DNA of 23,638 nucleotides from Haplosporangium gracile (GCA_015499985.1 JAAAUF010000662.1:1-23638), one strand, 5' to 3'. Shown: positions 1 through 10,388, counted from the first letter of the stretch. Notes: a model not told the origin generated them from the letters alone. Made by a program: numbers and translations.

Positions 1-323
1 TTTAAGAGGCAACATGCGGTGAAGAAAAAAAATTGGAAAAGAACGATCCCAAGCATACCCTTCATAAATGAAAAAGGCCTACGGACGAAGGGATAACCAT
101 GGATGCTAACTCTCTCTTTTGATCCCCGCAGTTACAAAACTTAAAGCGGACCAAAAGGTCACATGACTGGTGAATAATTTGATCGTGTAAGTTGCACTGC
201 GAAGGGTGTTGCGCCTCCGTCTGTCAATTTGAGCGTGCTAGATCCGTGCAGCACTTCATAGAATATCTACACAGGCAGCGTGGGCTGGCGAGGCTCCTTC
301 TCTTTTAACTATTCAACTTCAAT
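1..323 (+). promoter_or_regulatory. Upstream region of the eS1 ribosomal protein gene
   Basis: No coding region is seen here. The last 30 bases before the proposed start codon are pyrimidine-rich (about 296-320), as is common at transcription starts of ribosomal protein genes. No TATA box is obvious. The promoter role is inferred only from position. Confidence 0.4.
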
Positions 324-2462
324 ATGGGTACGGCTCGCTGCCTGTGTTGCATACGAGCCAATCATATGTCGTAATTCGAACCATAGAGAACGAAGACATC
401 CATGGCTAACCATCCGTCGTTACCTATTCCATCTATCCATCTATCCTCATATCCGTCCGTTTCTGCGTCGTCGTAATCATCGCCACCGCCATCGTCGTCG
501 CCATCCACGGGAATCTTTCTTCAAAAAATTATCTGAAAACAACATATTCGTATTTGGCACCTTCAACTTCTTGACTGGATCTCTCTTTTTCTTGGCCGGA
601 TCTCGACTTTACCAAAAATACAACCAATCAACCACTCATCAACTTTTTTCATAAAACGGGAACTACGGGATCCACTGTTCATCAACCATTGAACAATTAC
701 TATAAACCTTCACCCTCCGGATCAACTTTTTTGACTGTAAAAAATAATTTGCGTCTTGATCGCGCAACAAACCTCCGCTTCAACAAAACCAAACGAACAT
801 CTCACAAACAGCCGTTGGAAAGAACAAGTAAGAGCCGTAAACTACTTGCTGTTTGAAGGCGCTGCTTTTATGAAGCGGCAATAGGCGATCGTTCTTCTAT
901 TATCTTTTTATGAGCAACGAACTGACCTGTCGCTACCTTTTTCTTGCTTTTCCTCAATAGGCGTCTCTCGAAGGGAAAGAAGGGTCTCAAGAAGAAGGTG
1001 TAAAGTATCGTTTCAGGACTAGTCTTCCGCACCTCACATTTACACATAGGGAACGTTTGACTACAGGAAGAAGGACCGGAGAACAAACGGTGTCTAAGGA
1101 GGCTACGTTCGGGACGACAGGGGTGCGCGCCAGATTTACTTGCGAAGAGTCATGGCAGCGAATCAGTCTTAGCGGAGGCGTTACATTCATACACTCGTTG
1201 CTTTTTCAGCAACCCGCAACCTGGCTCTCTGTTCCCGTTCTCAGCACTCTTCCAGCAAGCAGTGTTTTCACAGAACAAAACACGAACAATCACAAAGGCT
1301 TTGGCTGCGATCACCCACCGGACTTAGCACACTGGCGACTTTTTCCCACCAAGGACCAAAAGAACTCGAGTTCAGTCGCTCCAACCGGTGTACATGACGA
1401 CAAACAGGACTATTGAGATAGTAGTCTTTCAGCGGGACGCCAGCACTCGTTAGACACCTCCAACAAGGCAGGACAAACAACGCCAACATCACCACCCAAA
1501 GAGAAAAACATGCCAATACGTTCTCACGAGCACTGGATATTGATACCGTCATCATCTATCAATGATTCCACATCTTATAGCGTTGACCCCTTCACCCGCA
1601 AGGACTGGTATGACATCAAGGCTCCTTCAACTTTCGAGGTTCGTAACGTTGGCAAGACCCTTGTCAACCGCACCCAGGGTATGAAGAACGCTAACGATGC
1701 CTTGAAGGGCCGTGTCCTCGAGATCTCCCTCGCTGACTTGAACAAGTCCGAGGAGCACTCCTTCCGCAAGATCAAGCTGCGAGTTGATGAGGTCCAGGGC
1801 AAGAACTGCCTTACCAACTTCCACGGTATGGACATGACCTCCGACAAGCTCCGCTCCATGGTCCGCAAGTGGCAGGTAACGTCTACAGTCTTCAGCCTTT
1901 ATGGCATTTTTGAATTTGTTTTGAACAGTGAATGTTGCTTTTGCCAAGGAGCATTGTCAGGAACGGACCAGGATATCTGCAGCAAGAATTGGCCTTAACA
2001 CGGCGATCTGTTTGTTTTACTATGACAATTAAATAGTCTATCATCGAGGCCCACGTCGATGTCAAGACCACCGACGGCTACCTGCTCCGCCTCTTCGCCG
2101 TTGCTTTCACCAAGAAGGGCGTCCACCAGGTCAAGAAGACCACCTATGCTCAGACTGCTCAGATCCGTCAGATCCGCAAGAAGATGTTCGAGATCATGAT
2201 CGCCCAGGCCTCGTCCTGCGACTTGAAGGAGCTCGTCCAGAAGTTTGTCCCCGAGGTCATTGGATCCGAGATTGAGAAGTCGTGCAAGTCGATCTACCCC
2301 CTCCGTGACGTCTTTGTCCGCAAGGTCAAGATCCTCAAGGCCCCCAAGTTCGACCTCGGTAAGCTCCTCGAGCTTCACTCTGGTGCTGATGTCGAGAACA
2401 CCACCGGTGCCAAGGTTGAGCGTAAGGACTTCAAGGAGCCCGCTGTCCTCGCTGAGGTTTAA
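324..2462 (+). CDS. RPS1: Small-subunit ribosomal protein eS1 (RPS3A / yeast Rps1), 259 aa, five exons
   Basis: Structural protein of the 40S ribosomal subunit, located on the platform near the mRNA exit. Exons are 324-327, 812-827, 961-999, 1581-1875 and 2037-2462; all introns are GT-AG and the spliced length is 780 nt. The spliced N-terminus begins [15 protein letters not shown] and continues through [19 protein letters not shown], almost identical to yeast Rps1. Other conserved blocks are [26 protein letters not shown] and [14 protein letters not shown]. The 259-aa length fits the family (yeast 255, human 264). The first coding exon is only ATG plus one base, joined across a 484-nt intron; the third intron is 581 nt. 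Exons 2-5 are secure. The position of exon 1 is the best available ATG-G followed by a GT donor (GTACGG) and is less certain. Codon use is strongly biased to C-ending codons, as in highly expressed genes. Confidence 0.95.
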
Positions 2463-3871
2463 AATACCTTTTTCTTCACAAAAACCCAACTCCTCGCCCG
2501 TCGCTCACCATTGTCTTCCCCCAAAGCCTCTTTGAAAATAAAAAGCAACCAATGTTATCTGTTAAAAGATAACGGCCATTCTTTCGTTGTTTACAAATGG
2601 GATTTTTCTGCTCGAATTGTATGCATTTTTTTTTTGTATGCTGGAGATGGTACCCTAGAGCCGCGTGTTCGGGAATGAAGAAGTGCCTTTGTCAACCATC
2701 GCGTCTATTTGCTTTTGTGAGACAAAGATCGTTGACGATGAGAAGCGGCCACATGAAGCTTGACTTGCGATGTTCCGCCATACTTTTTTGCCACCAAGTT
2801 TGTCAAAACTTGTTTTGCTCCAACTCGAGATCGAGCAAAGATTGGGTTGGCATCATCGTTCAACCCTTACATGCTAATAACGACTGTTTGACTGGCGGAT
2901 GTCGTTTTCACGCTCGGCGAGTGAAAGAGAAAAGGAAAGGGAAAGACAGAGCAGCGAGCAATACAAACGCTCTATGTTTTCCCACAAGAGTATCTTGTCT
3001 ATGGTATCTGACGGGGTTGCTCTCAAGAAAGAAAAAAATAAAAAGGCGTGTTTTCGAAAAATGGACTTGTGATGTTTTATCTCTCCTTTTCCCCCTGCTA
3101 TCTTTCAGCATGCTCACCGTTCTCTCCACTGGGGTACAAACTCATTCGGCAATGAAGAGCATTGTACGAACACAAGGAGAAAATAAATGATAGAGGACAC
3201 GACGGGTGTGCGTGCTTGATGGCATTATGCAATGGCATGTGCAATACATGGTTTTGCAGAATCGAAAAAACTTTGTATCGAGGACGAGTATCGGTTTTGG
3301 CGTGAAGGCATGTTGGGATGCGGGTAGTTAGAGGTTGTTGTTGTATTTATGAGCATTTGAGGTCGAGGAATGATGATCGAGTCCGATTGCAAACAGACGA
3401 TAAACAATCGGACAGACATATACAGAGAATAGTGAGGCGCCATGGTGTTTATTCTCCCATATGCCAGTAGAGGAACAATATGCCAAGCGGGTAATATTCC
3501 AAGCAGAAGTTGTTAATAGAAGCGCAAGCACACGCAACGCACAAGACACAGATATACAAAGGAGCGAGAGAACAAGAAAGACAAACAGATGAATGGGTGG
3601 AGGAGTGAGGTACGTGAGTGAGAGCCCTTTTTCTCGTTGGTTGTTCGCCAACAACTTCCTCCCCTTCCCTCCCTCCGCCATGTCATATGCCACTGTCACC
3701 GCCACTGTGCTCCACCTCCACGGAGTTTGTGAAATAGAAAGAGCCGGGCCTAGAGTGCGGGCGGTTGAATGATGATTGGGTTCTGGCCAGTCCAGGACAC
3801 TCCGCAATACCCAACGCTTCCTTCTGTTGAAGAGAAGAACATAAAGCCCTCTCCTCTTTCTTAGTTCGCTC
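2463..3871. other. Intergenic region between eS1 and the lipase gene
   Basis: About 1.4 kb without a convincing gene. Open frames of 70-200 codons occur on both strands, but none shows a recognisable domain or splice-consistent extension, and the sequence is low in complexity (A-rich runs near 3030-3060). It probably holds the eS1 3' UTR and distal promoter of the next gene. Confidence 0.5.
2537..2542 (+). terminator. Poly(A) signal of the eS1 gene
   Basis: An AATAAA hexamer lies 75 nt after the eS1 stop codon. A TG-rich stretch follows within about 20 nt. Assigned by motif and position only. Confidence 0.5.
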
Positions 3872-3992
3872 TCATTGACTTTTTTCTCCTTCTTTCCTTC
3901 CTTCTTTCTTATTTTCATTCTCATTCACTCTTTACTCTCACTCATTCTCATTCTCTTTCTCATTTCTCCCTCTCACTTCCACATAACACCTA
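3872..3992 (+). promoter_or_regulatory. Pyrimidine-rich core promoter/5' leader of the lipase gene
   Basis: The stretch just upstream of the ATG at 3993 is a nearly continuous C/T tract made of TTCC, TTCT and CTCATT units (about 3882-3985). Such tracts before the start codon recur in this window. The role is inferred from position. Confidence 0.4.
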
Positions 3993-5412
3993 ATGTCGGC
4001 AGCACAGAACAGCACAAAGCCCACTTCCAAGGAGGAGTGGATTAAGGCCGAGGACGGCCATGAGATTTTCACAAAAACCTGGTATGCCGTCGGAACCCCA
4101 GTCGCCTCCGTCGTCTTTGTCCACGGTCTTGGCGAGCACATCGTCCGTAAGTGCGCAAAAAAACAACCGGAAAACGACTCTGGCGAATTGTTTACTTCTG
4201 GTTGAAACTCAGCTCAGCTGAAAGGCACCTATTCACGCTTATTTTTTGTTGTTCTCGTCTTGTAGGTTACGATCATGTCTTTGAGGAGTTTAACAAGGCT
4301 GGGTTCCAGGTCTCGTCTTTTGACCAGCGCGGATTCGGCCAGACAGGTAACAACAGAGGATTCAATGTCACCCTTCCTGAGGGATTATGTGTTGCTATGA
4401 AGACTCTTTGCGACGACGAACTGACACTCTACGTTGTCGGTGGCAATAGGCAAAAAGTCAAAGACTCTTGGTCGCACTGGAGGATATGTCAAGGCCATCC
4501 CCGACATTACAGCAGCACTTGAGCGTGGAACGATTGAAGGCGTCCCATTGTTCCTCATGGGTCACTCCTATGTAAGTCTTCTTTCATGGACAATGACAAT
4601 TGGAACATTCGAGGTCTTTTAAAGAAAAAGAGCGCATGTCCGTCCTTTTGTTATCTATCCTCCTCCGAGGGATTGTGTTTTATGCATGGTCCGTGACCTC
4701 AACAATTATTGTGAACAAAAATCCTAACGACTTTTACTTTTTACCCCCACACAATCAAACAAAAATGAAATAAAAAAACAAACAGGGTGGAAGTTTGGTC
4801 CTGAACTACGATTGCATTGGACCTCTGCGCACAAAACTCTCTGGCCTCATCGCCTCTGCGCCTCTTGTCCTCCCCACCGGTCCTACTCGTCCCTCCAACC
4901 TTACTGTGTCCTTTGCAGGAGTTGTCTCCAAGGTCTTCCCCTCGCTCAAGATCCCCACCAACCTCTCCTCCAAGGGCATCTCGCGCGACGCCAAGGAGGT
5001 TGCCAAATACGATGCCGACCCTCTTGTTCACGGATTTGGAACCACCAAGGGACTGTTCGACATGTTGACCAACGGAAAGATGTTGTTGTCGGCTGCTCGG
5101 TACGGAGCGATCGCGACTGATGTGCCTCTGTTGATCTGTCACGGAACTGCAGATTCTTTGACAGAACAGAAAGCGAGCAAGGATTTCTTTGACAAGATCG
5201 CTGTCAAGGACAAAGAGTACAAGGTCTACCAAGACCATTACCATGAGTTGCACAACGAGCCTGAGGATGATCGCAAGGTTGTGATTGATTACTACATTCA
5301 GTGGATTCGTGCTCACTTGCCTACTCCTGCTGCCGCTCCTCTTGTCGTTGCTGCTCCTGAGGTTGCTGCTGAGACCCCTGCCCCTGTTACCGAGGCCGTT
5401 GCTGCCGTTTAA
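3993..5412 (+). CDS. Monoacylglycerol lipase-like alpha/beta hydrolase (serine aminopeptidase S33 fold), 327 aa
   Basis: Predicted to release glycerol and a fatty acid from monoacylglycerols, as MGLL and yeast Yju3 do. Exons are 3993-4146, 4266-4346, 4450-4571 and 4786-5412, with GT-AG introns of 119, 103 and 214 nt; phases close at 984 nt. The oxyanion motif VVFVHGLGEH comes first, then the DQRGFGQTG loop. The nucleophile elbow GHSYGG has Ser118, split from the following Gly-Gly by an intron. Asp242 (HGTADSLT) and His272 (YHELHNEP) complete the triad. The Asp-to-His spacing of 30 equals that of human MGLL (D239/H269). The last 25-30 residues are an Ala/Pro/Val-rich tail with no family counterpart, probably disordered. 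No signal peptide is seen. The sequence fits MGL better than lysophospholipase; the substrate is inferred. Confidence 0.88.
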
Positions 5413-5463
5413 AGTTCATTCTAATTCAATAGCAACATTTCACCTTACATCCCCCCATACCTT

Positions 5464-5469
5464 AATAAA
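5464..5469 (+). terminator. Poly(A) signal of the lipase gene
   Basis: AATAAA lies 52 nt after the stop codon. Assigned by motif and position. Confidence 0.45.
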
Positions 5470-6150
5470 CCAAATCGCGCTGTATTTTCTATAAATCTGT
5501 CCTCTTTGTTCTGTATGAGAAGAAACAACAAGGATGAGAGGGGTGCGGTATTTTTGTGGAGGTTACGCCGATGTGTTGTGTTGGCCAGGAAAGATTTAAA
5601 AGAATTTACATTTTCAGCACCGTTCGTCGCCGCCAGTGCTCCGAGCAATAGCGCCATGTCTGCGTCACTTGGAGTTTTGGAGCCGCCATCAGCAACTGGA
5701 TCAACCACGAAAACAATGGAAAACTCGATGACAAACGCCGCCACATCCTATCCTTCATTGGCATCCGTAAACACGTTGACCTATTGAAATCGCACGTCGT
5801 TATATGGAGGATATGTGAAGAGCCAGAAGGACAGTTTGAGGAACTGAAAGCGTAGGATAGAGGCATGTAGAGTGGCGGTTGAATGATAGATGAAAAATTT
5901 ATGCGACGAAGGATGTAAATCAGACTAGGCGAGCAGGATGAGGAACACATCAATTTGATTTGATTTGATAAGTATAAAGGCGATATCCCAATTGTGAAAT
6001 GAGTGTTGAAAATAAAGATAAATTAGACAAAGGTAGAGGGAAAAAAGGGCCATTATGAGCGTGAGAAGGAGATTGTATCCACGACGCGTTTATAAGAAAG
6101 AAAAGATGAGGTGGTTGTTCTGACGCGACACTTTCATTTCTTTCTTTCTC
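5470..6150. other. Intergenic region upstream of BLOC1S2
   Basis: Nothing convincing is seen. Open frames on both strands (about 5445-5953 minus, 5506-5787 plus) lack recognisable domains, overlap one another and have no supported splice structure. Confidence 0.4.
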
Positions 6151-6203
6151 GAGTCGCGACTCAAAAAAAAAAGGAGTCCAGATTCCAGCACGTGAGTCGA
6201 CTC
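6151..6203. promoter_or_regulatory. Two related palindromes and an E-box upstream of BLOC1S2
   Basis: GAGTCGCGACTC (6151-6162) and GAGTCGACTC (6194-6203) are perfect palindromes 31 bases apart. Each contains TGAGTCG, in opposite orientation, which resembles a bZIP (AP-1/Gcn4) site. A CACGTG E-box (6189-6194) abuts the second palindrome. They lie about 210-260 bases upstream of the ATG at 6410. The regulatory role is inferred. Confidence 0.4.
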
Positions 6204-6409
6204 TCTTTTTCGTTCGCTGTTTGGCTTGCATGCACTTCTTTCCTTCTTTACACCCTACCACGAATTCACTAAAACCGCCAAGAGATCAGGACAGGAATCA
6301 CAAGCAACCTAGGACACATTGCAATCACCAACAACTGCTCGCTTCCTTATCAACACCTCCCCTCCTCTGCACTTCCCAAACATCACCCATTCATAAACAA
6401 TACATCACA

Positions 6410-7169
6410 ATGAGCAGGTCGACACACACAAACTCCCCCACACCAACAACGTCCTCACGTGCTCAGTCCCTCCACTCGTCCGTCTCCCACCAGAGCAACC
6501 AGACCTTCTCAGCAGCCGACGCTGCACGTCACTTGAGTCAAGAACATGTCTCCCGAGCCAGTCAGGAGATGTTCCGCAAGGTTGCTGATTATATCCGTGC
6601 CGAGATGTTGGGTATGTAGGGCATCGTTTTGTTTCGATTCCAAGTGCCAAGATAGTACGCAAATGTCTGTTGTAAATGTATTGAAGGAAATAACAAAACG
6701 TTCACTGAACTTTGATGCGTAGCGACGGGGGAGGATTACAAGTTGCTGGAGAACATGAATACAGTGACTAAGGACCGGTACAGCGAGCTGGCAGGAGTGG
6801 CACAGGAGCTTATGCAGGAAGTCGGAAAACTGCGAACCACATGTAAGGCATCTGTCAGGCTCAATCGTTTTTTTGGGCGACGCGCATTACTTATTTTAAT
6901 TACTGTTTATATATTCGACTATTACGCTCTTCTTGCGTGACTAGATTCGGACTTTGAGCCATACCTAGAGCGAATTGACGAGATCAGTCAGCAGGCAGAG
7001 ACGATTAGCAATATCGCCGCAGAACTGGACGAGTATACAAAATCATTAGGTATGCAACCTGTCGGATGTTATTTGAATGCATATATGATGCAGAGTATCT
7101 TTATCGTTGGTCTAATATATCCCCTTTCTCTTTTCTATAGAACTACGATTGAAGCGCATCTCAAAATAA
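6410..7169 (+). CDS. BLOC1S2: BLOC-1 / BORC complex subunit 2 (BLOS2), 151 aa, four exons
   Basis: A small coiled-coil subunit shared by BLOC-1 (lysosome-related organelle biogenesis) and BORC (lysosome positioning) in animals; it acts on endosome or vacuole membranes. Exons are 6410-6611, 6723-6842, 6945-7049 and 7141-7169, with GT-AG introns of 111, 102 and 91 nt; total 456 nt. The diagnostic block TGEDYKLLENMNTVTKDRY matches human BLOC1S2 closely (EDYKLLENMN is identical). It is followed by heptad-rich helices around SDFEPYLERIDEISQQAE and a basic C-terminus (LRLKRISK). The first ~40 residues are Ser/Thr/His-rich and disordered. An in-frame ATG exists at 6221, but the extra residues look like untranslated sequence and 6410 has the better context. 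An AATAAA overlaps the stop codon (7165-7170), implying a very short 3' UTR. The next gene converges 66 bp away. Confidence 0.9.
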
Positions 7170-7235
7170 AACAGCGGACATTGCAAGGAAGAGTTCTGTG
7201 AGAATGATATTGAGATGGACGACAGCAGAAGAAAA

Positions 7236-8536
7236 TCAAATGTCCTCTTTGGTCAAAATGGGCTCAACACGCTCGCGACACTCTTCTAGGACCTCTCTAC
7301 GGATCAGCTCAATGGTCGGACTGGGCGCGAATGCCTTCACACTCCCATCTGGCATCACCAGTTTCTCGATTGGCAGGACCAGTCTGGATGTACCTATGAA
7401 CGAGATGACATTAGACAGTTTTCGTCAACATCATACCTGCGGACCAAATTGAATGCAACGACTCAAATAACACCCACTGGATGCCTGAAGAGCGAGCTTA
7501 CTGGAAATGAAGGCACCTTCCCACTCTTGAGTATGCCTGAGATTCGGAAACTTGAACTCGACGGGAATGTTTTCTTTGTTACAGACATTCACGACGACTT
7601 TCAGGATGGTGCCTTGAAGGACACTATTGAGGGGCGCGGTAAGGACTGTTCGACGAGCGCGGTCGAATGCGAAAAAGTTGGATGATAATCCTTCATAGAT
7701 GTCCTGGGTCGAGACTTCAAACAGGAGGGCTTCGTTCGAGTCCTTGTCCAGGGATGCCTCTAGGCCGCTGCGATCGCGCTTCTTTGGCCAGATATTATAC
7801 GACTCAGTTAACATGATGTTCTTGGTGTGATCAATTTAGGTCAAGGTGCGGATGAGAATAAGGTGAAGAACAGAAACTTACGATCCATTGGGAATCTTTG
7901 GCGGTGGCGTGGTGACGGGGAGATCCCCTGACTTCGACCTTGCACATGGGTGTCTTTGGTGTCTTGAGTGGCTCGAAATGGGCGACCAGTGTCGGCTCTT
8001 GATTCTATAACACGGAGAGATACATTCGATCAGAAAAAAGCTGCTACATCTACTTCGAATTAACTTGGAAATCAAAAATCAAAGCAGTTGTTCTGTACTT
8101 TGTGGTCCCAGGTACAGAGAATGGTGACTTTGGTCTCATCTGCAGGTCCAAGCGCATCATCTGTACGATTCTTGTAATAGAACTTGAGTCCTGCCTTGAC
8201 CAGATTCATCGTCTCCTCTTTCATCACATCCGATCTCCTCAAAGGTGCCAACCTTTGTGTAGTCGCTGCCGCTTCGGCGCTACTATGACCGTTGACAGGA
8301 ATTTTTGGATCCTGTGTAGGGAACCGTATCTGCTGCAATGAGTTGGCGAGACGTGTTGTATGGCCCGTGAAATCCATGATGCCCAATTTGTCAAAGGTCC
8401 GCATGCCCGTGTAGGCGCCTGGCGGGTAGTCGAGTAAGGTTGCGGTGGAGGTCTTGTGTGTCACTGCGGTGATGATCTCTGCGCGGCTTGCGGCGCCTAG
8501 GGTTTTGCGGATTGCGATTGCATTCCGTGGGAGCAT
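7236..8536 (-). CDS. Class-IV aminotransferase-fold PLP protein of unknown substrate, 331 aa
   Basis: Fold-type IV PLP enzyme (family of branched-chain aminotransferase and aminodeoxychorismate lyase), closest in motif to the plant 'D-amino acid aminotransferase-like' group. Exons run 8536-8099, 8004-7882, 7778-7502 and 7393-7236; introns are 94, 103 and 108 nt; total 996 nt. Early motif: PPGAYTGMRTFDKLGIMDF. The PLP lysine is expected at Lys182 in ATAKDSQW, and the catalytic glutamate at Glu216 in YEGLSSNFF. Their 34-residue spacing equals that of E. coli IlvE (K159/E193). A C-terminal AFISSTSRLVLPIEKL segment fits the cofactor-phosphate site. Exon 3 has a tandem AAGAAG acceptor; using the second keeps the 34 spacing. 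The gene is convergent with BLOC1S2 and divergent from the TEX30-like gene. The fold call is firm; the reaction is unknown. Confidence 0.85.
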
Positions 8537-8731
8537 AATGTTGGAGTGTTGCTGAAATGTAGGCGCAAAGAAAAGGGAATGCCACAGTTGGTTGTGTTAA
8601 GTGAGAAAAATCAAGGTTTTTTGGTAACATAAAAAAGAGAGTGGATGTTGCGCCTTTTATCCTTTTCTCATTTTCCTTACAACAGCTTCTCTCGCTCCTC
8701 CTTCCCCCATTGCACAGGACCGAAAGACAGC
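8537..8731. promoter_or_regulatory. Shared divergent promoter
   Basis: Only 195 bp separate the start codons of the class-IV aminotransferase gene (minus) and the TEX30-like hydrolase gene (plus), so the promoter elements of both must lie here or inside the genes. A C/T-rich tract (about 8655-8712) precedes the plus-strand start. No known site is evident. Confidence 0.55.
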
Positions 8732-10113
8732 ATGGCAGAGCCATCAGAAAACGAAATCTCTGTTCCATTGCCCGGAAAAGCCGCCATCCCCGTTCTCCTC
8801 ACTTTCCCTCCCACGGGCGTCAAGCACTCGGGCTTTGCTCTTCTCCTCGGACCCGGCGCAGGTACACTTTCCACTTACTCACTCTCACACATTCAACAGC
8901 CCCCCCTGTTAGTATGATTTTCTCACGAGTTTTTTTTTAGTCGTTCAGATGAACGTCGCTAACATTCAAGCTGCGCATTCCTTTCCGCTCTGACTTTTTC
9001 TTACGGCTAGGTGGTGATGAGAAGACAGCTCTATTAACGACTGTCGCGAACGAAGTCGCAAGACAGGGGCATTTCTGCGCGCGATACCGCGCCAAAGTGC
9101 CTAACCTTGGTAAAAAAAACTATTAACTTTCTAGATCGTTGCGCATGATCGTCCATTCTCAAATAAGGCAAACCGAGAGGGCGGCGTGAAGGAACCCGCC
9201 AAGCGAATCACTAAGGTTTTTTTTCCACAACTACTCAATAATACGCGATAGGGTTCCGAGTGTCGGTGTGTATGAGGGTGATGGAGCACCTGTTCCATCC
9301 TACGAAGGGTATCCATCCCCAGAAAGGGTGCTTCCTTGGCGGACATAGCATGGGAACCCGAGGTTCGTTTTTTTCTTGTTCTCTTCGCACTTCCCACGCC
9401 CTCCTCGATTTTTGTTTATAGTGGCAGTCAATTAAGTTTGGACTGGGTTGCCACCATTTTTTTTTTTTAAAAAAATAGTTGCAGGAACAGTTGCTGCTCA
9501 ATTGACAGGAGAAAACATAGAATCTGAACCGGCAGCGGCGAAAAAGACTCCAGCAGTTAAGGGAAAGAAAGCAACAGCAGCACTCGCTAAGAAAGCAGTT
9601 TCATCAACAACAGCATCAGTCGATAGCGACTTCCCTGCAGATTTCGTCCCAGGCTTGGTGCTATTCTCTTACCCACTTCACACCGCCGACAACACCAAAG
9701 CCCTCCGCGATCAGATCCTTCTCGACATCCCATCCACCACCGCAACACTCTTCATCTCAGGACTCAAGGACAATATGTGCCAACCTAGCATTTTTGCAAA
9801 GGTCTTCAAGGAGATGAAGTCGACCCCCAGAGAGGTTGTCCAGGTGACTGATGCAGATCATGGTCTGGGTTTTGGGTCTTCGAAACCAGCACAGGCCAAG
9901 AAGGAGGCGTTGGCGGAGGCAATTTCAGAATGGACGATTGCTTTTATGGATGAGACGATTTCACAGAAGGGCGAGGAGGGTAGTAGTGGTAAGAAGAAGA
10001 CGATAGCAGCGGGGAAGAAGGGTGGTGCGGGTGCGGGTGAGACAACAAAGAAAAAGGCGGAGCTCAAGAAGGAGGCTGATGAATGGACCGTCGCCGTCTC
10101 CACTGTAGCATAG
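8732..10113 (+). CDS. TEX30/KANSL3-type alpha/beta hydrolase with lysine-rich insertion and tail, 324 aa
   Basis: Member of the alpha/beta-hydrolase family that includes human TEX30 and the hydrolase-like part of KANSL3; its biochemical role is not established. Exons are 8732-8861, 9011-9109, 9252-9362 and 9479-10113 (introns 149, 142 and 116 nt; total 975 nt). Motifs in order: LLLGPGAGGDEK, KVPNLGFRVSVCMRVMEHL (aligns without gaps to TEX30), nucleophile elbow FLGGHSMGTRVAG with Ser109, VLFSYPLH, LFISGLKDNMC with Asp211, and DADHGLGF with His241. A triad is therefore present. Between the elbow and the next strand sits an extra Ala/Lys-rich stretch (about residues 125-160), and after residue 270 a second Lys/Gly-rich tail. 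Both are absent from the 227-aa human protein and look disordered, possibly binding nucleic acid or acting as a nuclear signal (inference). Confidence 0.85.
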
Positions 10114-10388
10114 TAAGGGGAATGACTATAATATTTTCTGTAAAGATTTTTTTTGTTTTGCTTCGTAATCGTTACTTTTCGTTTATTAATTAATAGTACA
10201 TGAGGCAGAGGAGGGTGCAAAAGTCATAATTGTGTCTAGCTTGTATGGTGGGTGTTGGATATCATGAAAAGAGATGTAGGAAATAATTGAGAAAGCTGCA
10301 CAAGTGCAAAAAGAAGGGAAAAAGGGGGCGGTAACAGTAGTCCTTATGTTGGTATCGCATCCGTGAACCACCTTCATAGTTCTCTCTT

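Noticed and set aside
1000..1580. Possible intron-encoded snoRNA in the long eS1 intron
   Set aside because: No clear C (RTGATGA) plus D (CTGA) box pair with closing stem on the plus strand, and no H/ACA hairpin pair could be defined by eye.
2597..3190. A 197-codon plus-strand open frame after eS1
   Set aside because: Cys/Phe/Lys-rich, no recognisable motif, lies in the probable 3' flank; looks like chance.
3328..3924. A 198-codon minus-strand open frame upstream of the lipase gene
   Set aside because: Lys/Arg- and Leu-rich composition reflects purine/pyrimidine tracts; no domain, no splice-consistent extension.
6221..6409. Extended N-terminus for BLOC1S2 from an upstream in-frame ATG
   Set aside because: The added residues read as leader sequence (Pro/His/Thr-rich) and are unlike BLOC1S2 proteins; the 6410 ATG fits the family length.
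9135..9215. An 81-nt open segment bounded by AG and GT inside the second intron of the TEX30-like gene, looking like a cassette exon
   Set aside because: The preceding exon ends in phase 1, so inclusion would hit a stop codon at once; skipping it gives a gap-free match to TEX30.
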